Source: Zoroaster sp. YZ-2022
Taxonomy: Eukaryota; Echinodermata; Asteroidea; Forcipulatida; Zoroasteridae
DNA: 64,000 nt
NCBI GenBank assembly: GCA_029582265.1
Contig: CM055823.1
Location: 1,922,001-1,986,000, forward strand
Reading direction: 5' to 3'
In this document: positions 23,746 to 35,062 of the stretch, piece after piece
Layout of the letters: the number at the start of each line of letters is the position of its first letter
How positions within the stretch are numbered: position 1 is the first letter of the stretch
The notes under the pieces: generated by a model
Databases searched by the model: none
Told to the model about the DNA's origin: nothing
The model's input: only the letters and a program-made list of their open reading frames with translations
Made by a program: the position numbers and the translations under genes

Positions 23746-24581
23746 AATTGTCTCAATAAGTGCCTCACTGTTTCCCCGGAAAAACTTTCTGACATATTCT
23801 TCCACATCATCTTCTGTAAAACCAAGAACCTTTAGGTGTATGCAAGGATTTTGAACTAATGATTTGTCCATTAATCGCTCAAGATGGGAGGGACGGGTTG
23901 TTACACCTATGCAACATTCACGGTAGTGTGTTTTTCTATTCAGGGCTCTTAGGATTGACCCAAATGAGGTTTCGGTGAGAGTTGTCGTTGTCAACTCATC
24001 AAAACCATCCAAAAGAATCAAAACGTCTTTAGGGTTTTGGATGATAAGTGATTTCAATGCATCTTTGGAAATGTCTACATGTATGTCTTCTTCGAGCAGT
24101 TGTTGGAAAATTGCATCAATAAGGTTTGAGCTTTGATCTAATGCACACATTTTCAAAACAAATACAAGTTTGTACTTGTTGAGTACCTCACTGGAACCAA
24201 CAGCCCAGTCGTAGGCAATCTTATCAAAGATCGTTGACTTCCCTACACCCCCTTTGCCAAAGAAAATAAGTCGCTTAACAAAATTGCCCTCTCTTGACTG
24301 AATGTGGAAGATCTTTCCATACTCAATGGAATTCAACATCTCATTGTGTGTTGTAACAACCGCTACACCTTCACTTTTTTCCAACTGCAATTTTGTATAA
24401 ATGTCAATGTGCATCTGATCATCATCCACCCAAGGATTTATATTCACATAGCTACCTATCGTTGTGTAGCGTGCTTTCAATGCTGCATTACATTTGTCAG
24501 CGGCAACTTGTGACGTATCTCTCAACTCTGGACCCATTTGCCGAGAATGACTTGGTTGATCATCTGTGACGGGCCTTGTTT
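23746..24581 (-). pseudogene. Truncated NLR NACHT exon, LRRs missing
   Basis: The exon begins after a phase-1 acceptor (TTTACAG next to 24581) with ETRPVTDDQPSHS. It keeps Walker A GKGGVGKST, Walker B LILLDGFDEL and TTRPSH in one uninterrupted frame. At about 23745 homology to the 20966-23620 exon stops abruptly and the frame runs into sequence matching the intron upstream of that exon (QLSDLFGGK, then a stop). The NACHT C-terminal part and all LRRs are absent. Exon part plus upstream intron form a tandem duplication with a 961-bp offset. If spliced and translated it would give a decoy-like NACHT fragment; more likely it is a dead duplicate or is skipped. Confidence 0.8.
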
Positions 24582-26010
24582 CTGTAAAAACAAAATAATT
24601 AAACATCAATAAAATAGAAAAAGGAACACAAACAATATAGCAAAATTTGATAATGATATACACTATGTGTGACGGTTGAGTAAATGATTTGTTTTACATT
24701 TGCCACCAAAAAGGTCTGATAATTGGAAATCACTTTCGTTTCTAGATTATTACAGCATTATCAGTTTTAACCCTCCTACACATTGAAGCCACTCCCAACC
24801 ACTAAATTCTGTTCTTTAGCAACCTTCAGTACATGCATGTACAAGCCTGCTGTCCTTTCCAAGTAATCTTACAAAATCAACTGTGTGCCACCCAAGGCCA
24901 CTGTAAATGTTTGAACATATATTAGTATGGCCTACAATATATGATGGGAGACCACTTTACCCTGCAATCTCAGTGGTGTGACAGTGCGCAGAAGGGTAAC
25001 CATAGCAACAGCTAATGGCTTGGAGTGGCCTGAATGGGTTATTTCAAAAATTGTACCGATTGTAGGAGGGTTTTAATGATTAAATTATTTGAAGTATTGA
25101 AGGGAAAGTATACCATTAGTAGACTCATTCTGCTATGTATCACTCCATATCAATTAAGATATAATATACAAAACAATTGTCATGTGAAAGTTTCAGCTCA
25201 TTGCTGTGTGTTATTAATGAGAAAACAGTGAAAATGCAGTCAGAAATTACAATCTGCAAACACAAATACTGTAAAAGAAAAGTTAACACCTTTTGTGGTG
25301 TTCAAGTGTTGTCCTCCTCTAAACATGTTTTTGTGCCTAAATTGTAAACGTGTCTTTGTGTCTAAATTCATACACGCACAAACATGTTTTGGTAAACACC
25401 ACGACGAGTTTTAGCAATTGAAGAATAAACGCAAAAACATATCCAGTAAAATTACACTTGTGTTTACAGCGAATTTTCTTTTAATTCTTGCATTGAATTT
25501 TGATACAGTTTGTCAACAAAATTCAGATGTTTATAATTTGAGAATAAAATTTGACTGTTGTTAAAAACAAAAGTACCTCATGCAGAAAGATTTCAAGTTT
25601 ACATTGAGATTTGGGAAACGGTGTATTTTACACTAATTAAATGAACAGGGTTCATATATGGAATGGAACACATAAAGAGATTGTACACCATTGGTAAAAT
25701 GACTGTAAATGCATCATATACATGTACATGTAGTTTCAACACATTTCATTAAGTCATGAACGAGAAAATAGTGCAAATGCATTTGGATTTCTCTGCATTC
25801 ATTCTAATGTGGAAAAAGTATCACGGCCGTGATCACTTTTTCAAATTTTGTAACACATTTCAAGTTATTTTTTAAACATTAAAGCACGTCAGATGGAAAC
25901 ATTTCTCATGGTGTTTGGTACCATCGCCAACTTCACATCAAGTAAGATTTTGGTTTTAATTCAGTAATTATTTTTAATCGAGTTATTGCCAATTACCTTT
26001 CAATGTTTAT
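24582..26010. other. NLR intron, duplicated inverted at 62.3-63.5 kb
   Basis: This intron, upstream of the truncated NACHT exon, is highly similar in reverse complement to about 62340-63545, which precedes the NACHT remnant at the right edge. It includes a dispersed segment (about 25255-25560, full of AAACATG and GTGTTTA words) also seen at about 31315-31505. No exon is seen in it. Confidence 0.75.
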
Positions 26011-26019
26011 ATGTACGTT

Positions 26020-26240
26020 TTTTCAATAGCAATTTGGCATAAATGTGTTTGATGTGCCTTTCATCATCATCATCCACCCAAAGATTTATGTTCAAAGCAT
26101 ATAGCTACCTGTCGTATGGTAGTGTGCTTTTAATGCTGGGTTACCTTTGTCAGCAGCAACCTGTGAAGGATCTGTCAACACTGGACCGATTTCCTGAGAA
26201 TGGCTTGGCTGATCACCTGTGAGAGACATTACTTCTGTAA
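26020..26240 (-). pseudogene. Vestigial pre-NACHT exon
   Basis: TTTTTACAG precedes a reading that starts EVMSLTGDQPSHSQEIGP and contains DPSQVAADK and HTTGSY, clearly homologous to the start of the NACHT exons. Just after GSY the frame hits a stop. A shifted frame continues through a WVDDDDERH stretch, then homology fades at about 26020. There is no Walker A or later NACHT sequence. It is a relic left between the Death exon and the two NACHT exons and shows a third round of exon duplication. Confidence 0.75.
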
Positions 26241-27097
26241 AAACCAAAATAGATATACATCCACAAGTTAAATTTGATTTGAAGCTTTGCATGATGGATT
26301 GGATATTAGGTTAGGTTTATGGGTAACACCATGTGTAATAATCTCTTCTTGGAATAATTAGTGTGGTTCTGAAAATAACCCGTAGCGTAGTGAGGATAGT
26401 TAAAGATGTTTTGAACAGTATGACTCTTGAAACAGACAGAACACACTGTTAGACAAAGGAAAATAAACAATACTGCAAATTGCATATATATTATTTAAGC
26501 GTGTGAACGGCTTCGTAAAACTGAAACAGAAATTTACCACCAAAAAGGACCTACAATTTGTAATCACTCTAGTTTCTGCCTGATTACACACATCGTTATT
26601 GTTTTTTGCTACATGCATGTCATGACTACCATCAGGTACAGACTATAAGTAAGTGGATTTGGTAAGAATTTTTTTACTTAAATAATTAATATCACATCAA
26701 TTCACTGGGATCGGATCCAGTTATCATCGAATTATTATCGAGAGAATAAAAAGAGAAGATTTCAAATTAAGCTTGGTTGCAAACCAAGTTGTCCAAAGCC
26801 ATGTTCATTCCTAAAGAATTTGTTCCAAACTAACTTGATCCCTAATTTAAAGTTTGTTCAAATCAAAACTCAACACACGCATCATACTCACAATATGGTT
26901 GGGCTTGTCAGTATTCAAACAATTAAAACGTTATTGCATCTTCAAATTTAATATTTCAGATACATATATTGATCAAAAAAGTGGAGCTGGTTAGAACAGT
27001 CACTGGCAAAACCTTTGGTGTACTGGCATTACCGATTTAGTGGAAATATATATTGCCATACTGACAATTCAAAACATTTTATAAACAAGAAAATCAC

Positions 27098-27367
27098 CAT
27101 ACTCACTCAATGCCACATCATTTAGACCAATGGTTCTCAAAGCTGATATCAACACAGCAACACGATCACCTCTCTCAGCATTTCTTCTGACCCATTCACT
27201 GAGCATTGTTCGTGTCTGTTCTACTTGATTAAGTGGGGCATCTGCTCCGAATGTTTCAATGTCTGGTTGTTTGAGGTCCAATTCGGCAGCTAGTATCGTC
27301 CACTTGTTACCAATGTCCTTTGATATCCTTGCGATAAGTTTATCATTTAGAACCTCTGGAATGTTAC
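27098..27367 (-). CDS. Death-domain exon of the NLR gene
   Basis: The 270-bp exon has a CAG acceptor next to 27367 and a GT donor next to 27097, phase 1 at both ends like the rest of the gene. It encodes GNIPEVLNDKLIARISKDIG, then a W-TILAAELDL segment, Q-TRTMLSEWVRRN and ISALRTIGLNDVALSEY. This is a full six-helix Death-domain pattern (hydrophobic spacing, the W, the LSEW helix and the final LR-IG-ND helix). Death domains recruit adaptors by homotypic contacts; at the N-terminus of a NACHT-LRR protein it would be the signalling end. It lies upstream of the NACHT exons in transcript order. No damage is seen. Confidence 0.85.
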
Positions 27368-27670
27368 CTGACACAGAAAAGTCAAATAGACATTATTCAT
27401 GCCACAAGAGAGGATATAGCAATGCCCTTTTGGGGGTAAATGCAGAATTAAATAAACGTGATTTTGCCAAATTTGAGGTCAAGCAATCAACAGTGGTATT
27501 TTCCATAAAAGATCCCTCTGGTTTTTTTTTTGTCTAATGAGGTGCCTTTACTTTTAAGAAAATTTAAATAATTTCCCTTTCACATTAAGAAAAGAGTAAA
27601 CTTTCCTAACTTCTCATTAGAATGAATTCTTAAAATCTAAATGCATTTTCACTATATTCACACACGTCTA

Positions 27671-30596
27671 AGTAGCGATTGATGCCCATGTTGTCAGAAG
27701 TACGTATAGAGACATTAATGATCATGTGTAACTCCATGCCATAGTGCATGCATATAAGTAGCGATTGATGCCCATGTTGTCAGAAGTACGTATAGAGACA
27801 TTAATGATCATGTGTAACTCCATGCCATAGTGCATGCATATAAGTAGCGATTGATGCCCATGTTGTCAGAAGTACGTATAGAGACATTAATGATCATGTG
27901 CAACTCCATGCCATAGTGCATGCATATAAGTAGCGATTGATGCCCATGTAGTCAGAAGTACGTATAGAGACATTAATGATCATGTGCAACTCCATGCCAT
28001 AGTGCATGCATATAAGTGGCGATTGATGCCCATGTTGTCAGAAGCACGATAGAGACATTAATGATCATGTGTAACTCCATGCCATAGTGCATGCATATAA
28101 GCAGCGATTGATGCCCATGTTGTCAGAAGCATGCGATAGAGACATTAATGATCATGTGCAACTCCACGCCATAGTGCATGCATATAACTAGCGATTGATG
28201 CCCATGTTGTCAGAAGAAATGCGTATAGAGACATTAATGATCATGTGCAACTCCATGCCATAGTGCATGCATATAAGTAGTGATTGATGCCCATGTTGTC
28301 AGAATGCATTATAGAGACATTAATGATCATGTGTAACTCCATGCCATAGTGCATGCATATAAGTAGCGATTGATGCCCATGTTGTCAAATGCACGATAGA
28401 GACATTAATGATCATGTGCAACTCCATGCCATAGTGCATGCATATAAGTAGCGATTGATGCCCATGTTGTCAGAAAGTACGATAGAGACATTAATGATCA
28501 TGTGTAACTCCATGCCATAGTGCATGCATATAAGTAGCGATTGATGCCCATGTTGTCAGAAGTACGTATAGAGACATTAATGATCATGTGCAACTCCATG
28601 CCATAGTGCATGCATATAAGTAGCGATTGATGCCCATGTTGTCAGAAATGCGATAGAGAAATTAATGATCATGTGTAACTCCATGCCATAGTGCATGCAT
28701 ATAAGTAAGCGATTGATGCCCATGTTGTCAGAAGTACGTATAGAGACATTAATGATCATGTGTAACTCCATGCCATAGTGCATGCATATAAGTAGCGATT
28801 GATGCCCATGTTGTCAGAAATGCGTATAGAGACATTAATGATCATGTAACTCCATGCCATAGTGCATGCATATAAGTAGCGATTGATGCCCATGTTGTCA
28901 GAATCGTATAGAGACATTAATGATCATGTGTAACTCCATGCCATAGTGCATGCATATAAGTAGCGATTGATGCCCATGTTGTCAGAATACGTATAGAGAC
29001 ATTAATGATCATGTGCAACTCCATCCCATAGTGCATGCATATAAGTCGAGATTGATTCCCATGTTGACAGTATTACGTATCTAGTCAGTTCTGATCATGT
29101 GCAACTCCATGCCATAGTGCATGCATATAAGTAGCGATTGATGCCCATGTTGTCAGAAGTGAGCTGAGAGTCGTGGATGATCGTCTGCAACTCCATGACA
29201 TGGTGCGTGCATATAAGTAGCGAGTGATGCCCCTGTTGTCAGAAGCATACGATAGAGACATTAATGATCATGTGCAACTCCATGCCATAGTGCATGCATA
29301 TAAGTAGCGATTGATGCCCATGTTGTCAGAAGCGTATAGAGACATTAATGATCATGTGTAACTCCATGCCATAGTGCATGCATATAAAGTAGCGATTGAT
29401 GCCCATGTTGTCAGAAGTCGTATAGAGACATTAATGATCATGTGTAACTCCATGCCATAGTGCATGCATATAAGTAGCGATTGATGCCCATGTTGTCAAG
29501 TACGTATAGAGACATTAATGATCATGTGCAACTCCATGCCATAGTGCATGCATATAAGTAGCGATTGATGCCCATGTTGTCAGAAGTGCGTATAGAGACA
29601 TTAATGATCATGTAACTCCATACCATAGTGCATGCATATAAGTAAGCTATTGATGCCCATGTTGTCAGAAATGCGTATAGAGACATTAATGATCATGTGC
29701 AACTCCATGCCATAGTGCATGCATATAAGTAGCGATTGATGCCCATGTTGTCAGAAGTACGTATAGAGACATTAATGATCATGTGCAACTCCATGCCATA
29801 GTGCATGCATATAAGTAGCGATTGATGCCCATGTTGTCAGAAGTGCGTATAGAGAACATTAATGATCATGTGCAACTCCATGCCATAGTGCATGCATATA
29901 AGTAGCGATTGATGCCCATGTTGTCAGAAATGCGGTATAGAGACATTAATGATCATGTGCAACTCCATGCCATAGTGCATGCATATAAGTAGCGATTGAT
30001 GCCCATGTTGTCAGAAGTACGTATAGAGACATTAATGATCATGTGTAACTCCATGCCATAGTGCATGCATATAAAGTAGTGATTGATGCCCATGTTGTCA
30101 GAAGTACGTATAGAGACATTAATGATCATGTGTAACTCCATGCCATAGTGCATGCATATAAGTAGCGATTGATGCCCATGTTGTCACAATAGCTAAAAGA
30201 GACATTAATGATCATGTGTAACTCTATGCCATAGTGCATGCATATAAGTAGCGATTGATGCCCATGTTGTCAGAAGTACGTATAGAGACATTAATGATCA
30301 TGTGCAACTCCATGCCATAGTGCATGCATATAAGTAGCGATTGATGCCCATGTTGTCAGAAGTACGTATAGAGACATTAATGATCATGTGCAACTCCATG
30401 CCATAGTGCATGCATATAAAGTAGTGATTGATGCCCATGTTGTCAGAAGTACGTATAGAGACATTAATGATCATGTGCAACTCCATGCCATAGTGCATGC
30501 ATATAAGTAAGCGATTGATGCCCATGTTGTCAGAAGTACGTATAGAGACATTAATGATCATGTGTACGGTAACTCCATGCCATAGTGCATGCATAT
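27671..30596. repeat. 86-bp satellite array, about 34 copies
   Basis: The array starts AGTAGCGATTGATGCCCATG, with a period of 86 bp (27671, 27757, 27843, 27929). It lies in the intron between linker exon E3 and the Death exon. Units are nearly identical except for a C/T at GTG(T/C)AACTCC and a short variable pocket after TTGTCAGAA. Three units near 29040-29220 are more diverged. Each unit holds the palindrome TGCATGCA and the word TGATCA. Short frames in it are artefacts. Confidence 0.95.
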
Positions 30597-30674
30597 TAAA
30601 TCACAGCTGGCTACATCACCACACTATGATTATCAAAATTAACAAAATAAAGGCACTCAATATTTGTTTTTATA

Positions 30675-30834
30675 AGGGACAGTATTATCACGATCAGAGT
30701 AGACTCAACAGGGCATGGAATTGGTGTCCTAGTTTAACAGAGAGACTCAGCAGCAATGTTAATATGACCTTATCATGTGGGGTATTATTTTTAAGTCACT
30801 GAGTTAATCTAAAACTAGCACTCCGATTGCCCCT
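30675..30834. mobile_element. Truncated T2-like MITE
   Basis: A relative of 18435-18635, sharing AGGGACA at the left, CAACAGGGCATGGAATTGG, a middle GCAGCAATG word and CACTCCGATTGCCCCTTTAA at the right. It is about 40 bp shorter because the right inverted repeat is deleted. TTAA remains on the right side only. Confidence 0.65.
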
Positions 30835-31188
30835 TTAAATGAGAACCAGAATTAAATTACGATTGAGTGTCCCTATGAATGTTTTGTATGTAAGCATTCA
30901 AGTGTCCTTATATGCATGTTTAGCGTGTGTAGAATAGTATTTACTATCTTACACCGCGTTTGATATAGGGAATGCTCTTTGTTGTACTATCTTTTAGAGT
31001 GAAGACACAATGGCCAAACTAGTAGATGACATGTGATGTGTGTTCCACCAATCAAATGACATGGATCTGGGGATTGATGGACTTGCATTCCCCTTTTTAT
31101 AGTAGTGGGGCACTGTATCAATAATTATGTGATCTTTAAAGAATAGCATTTTTTGTACAAACATTTTTTATCAAAATTGATACTTTAC

Positions 31189-31272
31189 CTGATGGTATCC
31201 GCTTTTTAGGGGGTTCTTCAGGATCGACTGACCGGCTTGGTGGATGATGGCTTTTGGATGTTTCTGGACGAT
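31189..31272 (-). CDS. NLR linker exon E3
   Basis: The 84-bp exon has an AAAG acceptor next to 31272 and CAG|GTAAAG at its 3' end, phase 1-1. It reads (D)RPETSKSHHPPSRSVDPEEP then PKKRIPS, a proline- and charge-rich low-complexity linker with a small basic patch. It would splice directly to the Death-domain exon in frame (…PS-G-NIPEV). No domain is recognised. Support comes from the splice sites, the phase match and the neighbours, not from homology. Confidence 0.6.
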
Positions 31273-31610
31273 CTTTAAAGAATAAGAACCATCATTCTTT
31301 AAACCATCAAGTTTTATCCCCCCATAAACATGTTTTTGTGTCTAGTTTTTAAACGTCTAACGTGTCTTTGTGTATTAATGCATTGTTTTTGGTAAAAACC
31401 ACAAAGCAATTTTACCGGTTAAAAAATAAACACAAAAATGTGTTTATGAAGTTTTATCAACTATAGGCTTTTAAACATCTACACTTGTTTTTACAGCAAA
31501 TTCTAAAGTTGAATTTTGTCATCATTTGTATGCTTTTTGAGGTATACATTCACTGCCTTTAAATCGTTGAAATTGAGATATTTTATAGAACAAATTGTCA
31601 TTACCATTAC

Positions 31611-31790
31611 CTATCGATGGCTGTGCCTGATGGATATGGAAAGTTGGTTGTGTTACTGGAGGCATAAACATTGGCATGTCGTGACCACTGACATTCAAAC
31701 TCTGCACATTAGCCTGTAATGCTAACTGCTGAGATTGTAAACTGCCTGGGTATGGAACCAATGTATGGAGATGACCTGCCCCAGGAGGAT
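31611..31790 (-). CDS. NLR linker exon E2 (proximal copy)
   Basis: The 180-bp exon, phase 1-1, has a CATAG acceptor next to 31790 and the donor GTAATGG. It encodes (D)PPGAGHLHTLVPYPGSLQS, then a Q-rich stretch and an M/P/Q-rich part ending HQAQPSIG. It looks like a disordered linker of unknown function. It is duplicated at 33746-33928 with about 90% identity and frame preserved, which supports it as a real exon. In one transcript both copies could be used, because symmetric phase-1 exons can be repeated or skipped without changing frame. Confidence 0.65.
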
Positions 31791-31828
31791 CTATGTACAA
31801 ATTGACAGAAAAGAAAACAAATACATTA

Positions 31829-33087
31829 ATAATAATAATAATAATAATAGCAACATTTATATAGCACATATCACCCAGAGGGTGCTCAAGGCGCCTACAG
31901 GAATATAGTACAAAGTTACTTAAACAAAAACTTACATAAATACATGAAAAATGACAAATATGTTTAAAAATACTTAAGCTAGATTTTTGAATATGTAAAG
32001 GTAATGAATTCCACAAACAAGGAGCAGCTGTAACAAACGCCCTTCCTCCCCAACTTCTCTTGGAACGAGGCTCAAACAATTTTGGGGCTCTAAGTGACCG
32101 TAAGCCAGGACGAATGACAGAGGGTAAATGAATGAGAGACAAAATGTATCTAGGGCTAAGGCATTGAGCAACCCGATAAGTTATCAGAAGAATCTTATCA
32201 GAAATTAAGCTCTCGAACAGGAAGCCAGTGAAGAGATTTTAAAACAGGTGTAATATGGGATGATCGTATTGTATTTGTCACAAGACATGCTGCAGCATTT
32301 GAACCCGCTGTAATCGATTTATTAGATTGTTATGTAAACCAAAAAGTAAAAAATTGCAGTTATCAAGATATGAAGTGACAAAGGCGTGAATTAGCTGTTC
32401 AGTTGCTGCAGGATTCAGATATATTGTCTGATTGAGCGAATATTTCGGAGGTTATAGTTGGCCAGTTTAACACAGTTTGAAACCTGTGAATCAAGAGACA
32501 TTGTTGAATCAAAGATCACACCTAAATTCCGAGTTTGGTCAACAGGAGATACTGATGTGGAGCCGATATGTAAATGAGGAGGAGTGATTTGATTAAGTTG
32601 TCTTTTTGAACCAAGGATGAGAAATTCTGTTTTATCTTCATTGAGTTTCAAGCGGCTATCAATCATCACATTGCTGAATGTCACTAACACAATCTTCAAG
32701 CTTTGTCATTGATTCATCAATATCTTCTTGTACAGGCTGACAAGAGAAATATAATTGTAAATCATCTGCATACATGTGGTAATTTATTTTGTGATACTCG
32801 ATAATGGTTTGCAATAGTTGAGTATAGATATTGAATAATTGAGGTCTAAGGACAGATCCTTGTGGAATGGAAAAGTTGAGATTAACAGATGGAGATGATG
32901 CTTTAGGGAGACATACTGATTGAGATCTGTTTTGAGATATAAGATGTGAGCCACTGAGAGGCCAAACCATCGATGCCAATGGGTTTCAATCTGAGGTAAG
33001 ATGCAATGATCCACTGTGTCAAATGCACTGCTGAGATCAAGCCAGAAATCTTACCACTGTCCATATGTTGTCAGTATATCGTTGTGG
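31829..33087 (-). mobile_element. 5'-truncated non-LTR retrotransposon (L2/CR1-like)
   Basis: ACATTA flanks it (31823-31828 and 33088-33093) as a target duplication. Minus-strand pieces show a reverse transcriptase: DLSSAFDTVDH (motif A, about 33015-33045), SIPQGSVLRPQLFNIY (motif B), YADDLQLYF (motif C), then LNEDKTEFL and NLGVIFDSTMSL, and near the end RAFVTAAPCLWNSLPLHI. The frame is broken several times. The 3' end has a GTGCTATATAAATGTTGCTA motif followed by an (ATT)n tail at 31829-31850, the typical end of CR1/L2-like elements. It sits in the intron between E1 and E2 and is absent from the duplicated unit, so it inserted after that duplication or only into one copy. Confidence 0.9.
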
Positions 33088-33318
33088 ACATTAAGCCTAC
33101 ATCTACAATGTACTTCAATGACTATCAATACAGTTATATAGGACAGATCAGGATACAATTTAATGTCATAATAGCAAAGACACTATTGCACATAGCAAAA
33201 TGTTTTCCTAATGTTGGTAATTGATTCATGTTCGTTTTTGAATTATTGTCATTTCTCAGTTTGATAAAATCCCAAATCTATGGGCACCGAAAACGCATAT
33301 AAAAGTCTCATGTCTTAC

Positions 33319-33450
33319 TTGTTACGTCTAGCTCCCACATGTCAGTCGTGGCGGCACTGACATCTTGATCATCTATGTTTTGTCTAGGGCCTCTCTGTGA
33401 TGTCATCTCTTGGTTTCTACCACTGCTGTAGTCATCTCGTCTGTCACTCT
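33319..33450 (-). CDS. NLR linker exon E1 (proximal copy)
   Basis: A 132-bp open exon, phase 1-1, with a CTAG acceptor next to 33450 and the strong donor ACAA|GTAAGA. It encodes 43 full codons beginning SDRRDDYSSGRNQEMTSQRG and including DDQDVSAATTDMWELDVT. It is charged and polar, probably disordered, with no domain recognised. A second copy lies at 34344-34482. The open frame with matching phases at both ends is the evidence for coding. Confidence 0.6.
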
Positions 33451-33745
33451 CTAGTCAATTAAAAAACAAAAACAAAAAACATTTCCATTGCAATCTTTAC
33501 TGCAAATGTTTGTTAAGGTTATAATGCTACAAGTGTTGTTGTCACCTAATGGGCGTCGATTGGTGGGGCACAGGGGCATGTCCCCCTCTCTTTTTAAAGT
33601 GGTTACCTGATCAATTCCCCCTCCCCTTCCCCCACTTTTTGGTTTGAATTTTGTCATCATTTGTATGCTTTTTGAGGTATACATTCACTGCCTTTAAATC
33701 GTTGAAATTGAGATATTTTATAGAACAATTTGTTGTTACCGTTAC

Positions 33746-33928
33746 CTATCGATGGCTGTGCCTGATGGATATGGGAAGTTGGTTGTGTTAATGGAGCCAT
33801 AAACATTGGCATGTCATGACCACTGACATTCAAACTCTGCACATTAGCCTGTAATGGTAACTGCTGAGATTGTTGTAAACTGCCTGGGTATGGAACCAAT
33901 GTATGGTGATGACCTGCCCCAGGAGGAT
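33746..33928 (-). CDS. NLR linker exon E2' (distal copy)
   Basis: The 183-bp duplicate of 31611-31790, phase 1-1, has the same acceptor (CATAG) and a GTAACGG donor. It differs mainly by one extra Gln codon (SLQQSQQL) and a few substitutions (MAPLTQP for MPPVTQP). The frame is intact, which argues that it is or recently was under coding constraint. Confidence 0.65.
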
Positions 33929-34343
33929 CTATGTACAAATTGACAGAAAGAAAACAAATACATTAGGCCTACATCTACTTCAATGACTATCAATACAGTT
34001 ATATAGGAGGACAAATCAGAACCTCGCTTTTATAACGCCATAATATATGTAGCAAGACACTACATGTATATACGCGTATTGCACAATATTTTCCTAATGT
34101 TGGTAAATTTTGCTATAATACAGGAACAGCACTGGTTATTAACCTAAATTGCTTTAAAATAATTTGCTTTGGCAGTTAGTATTAAAAAAAACATTCAGTC
34201 AGAAGGCTCAATTAACTTACGAAAGTATTTGTACATTTCCCACAGTATTGATTCATGTGAGTTTTTGAATTATTTCATTTCTCAGTTTGATAAAATTCCA
34301 AATCCATGGGCTCCCAAAAATACATAAAAGTATCATGTCTTAC

Positions 34344-34482
34344 TTGTTATATCTAGCTCCCACATGTCAGTCGTGGCGCACTGACATCTTGATCATCTAC
34401 GTTTGTCTAGGGCCTCTCTGCATGACGTCATCTCTTGGTTTCTACCACTGCTGTAGTCATCTCGTGCCTGTCCCTCTCTCTC
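34344..34482 (-). pseudogene. Linker exon E1' (distal copy, frame broken)
   Basis: A duplicate of 33319-33450 with the same donor (ACAA|GTAAGA). Relative to E1 it has a 2-bp insertion near TCATGCAGAG and single-base losses near CAAACGTAG and GTGCGCCACG. These leave an in-frame TGA, and its length is no longer a multiple of three. The upstream acceptor region is a degenerate GAGAGAG tract. It is probably dead or skipped, although clustered one-base indels could also be sequencing errors. Confidence 0.6.
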
Positions 34483-34564
34483 CTGTCAATTAAAAAAAAA
34501 AAAAAAACAAAACATAATTTCCATTGTAATTCTTCGGTGCAAACATTTGATAATACCGGTTGGT

Positions 34565-34672
34565 TGTCACTAAGGGTTTCCTGATTGGGGTCAATTGGTA
34601 TCCTCTTTGGGGAGAATAGGGTTTCAATCGGGATATATCCCCCAATCAGGATAGTATAGTAGACATTGACCC
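34565..34672. repeat. Single diverged copy of the 114-bp repeat
   Basis: GTTTCCTGATTGGGGTCAAT starts a block that keeps TGGTATCCTC, GGGTTTCAATCGG and CCCAATC..GGATAGTA in the same order as the array at 1-308. Confidence 0.7.
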
Positions 34673-35062
34673 TGTTTTTTAGAACAATTAGTTGTCAGCA
34701 TGGGCGTCCGGTCGGTGGCACGGGGACATGTCCCTTGATATCAATGTCACCCCTATATCTATCCCCCCCCTTTTGGTTTCCATAAATGATTCGAAATTAA
34801 ACAATATAAAGGTCCATATAAGGCCCCAGCCATGGCAATAACAAAATTTTTTAAAAAATATTTTCCATATAGTAAACCCCAACCTTTTTTGGTAGTCCAT
34901 ATAAAAGACCCTGAAAACTGTTGTAAACCTTTTTATAGAATAGGTTACTTTTTTACTGCATCCTAGAAAATGTTAAAAGGGTCATAATTTAAGCACCGGA
35001 ATGAACAACGGGGCATCAGAATCCCAAATAAATGCTCGGATCAAAATGCCGGTGGTGGCAGG

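Noticed and set aside
27671..30596. CRISPR array
   Set aside because: Repeats are directly adjacent with an 86-bp period and only a 5-12 bp variable pocket, in an animal intron; there are no spacers of 25-40 bp and no cas genes.
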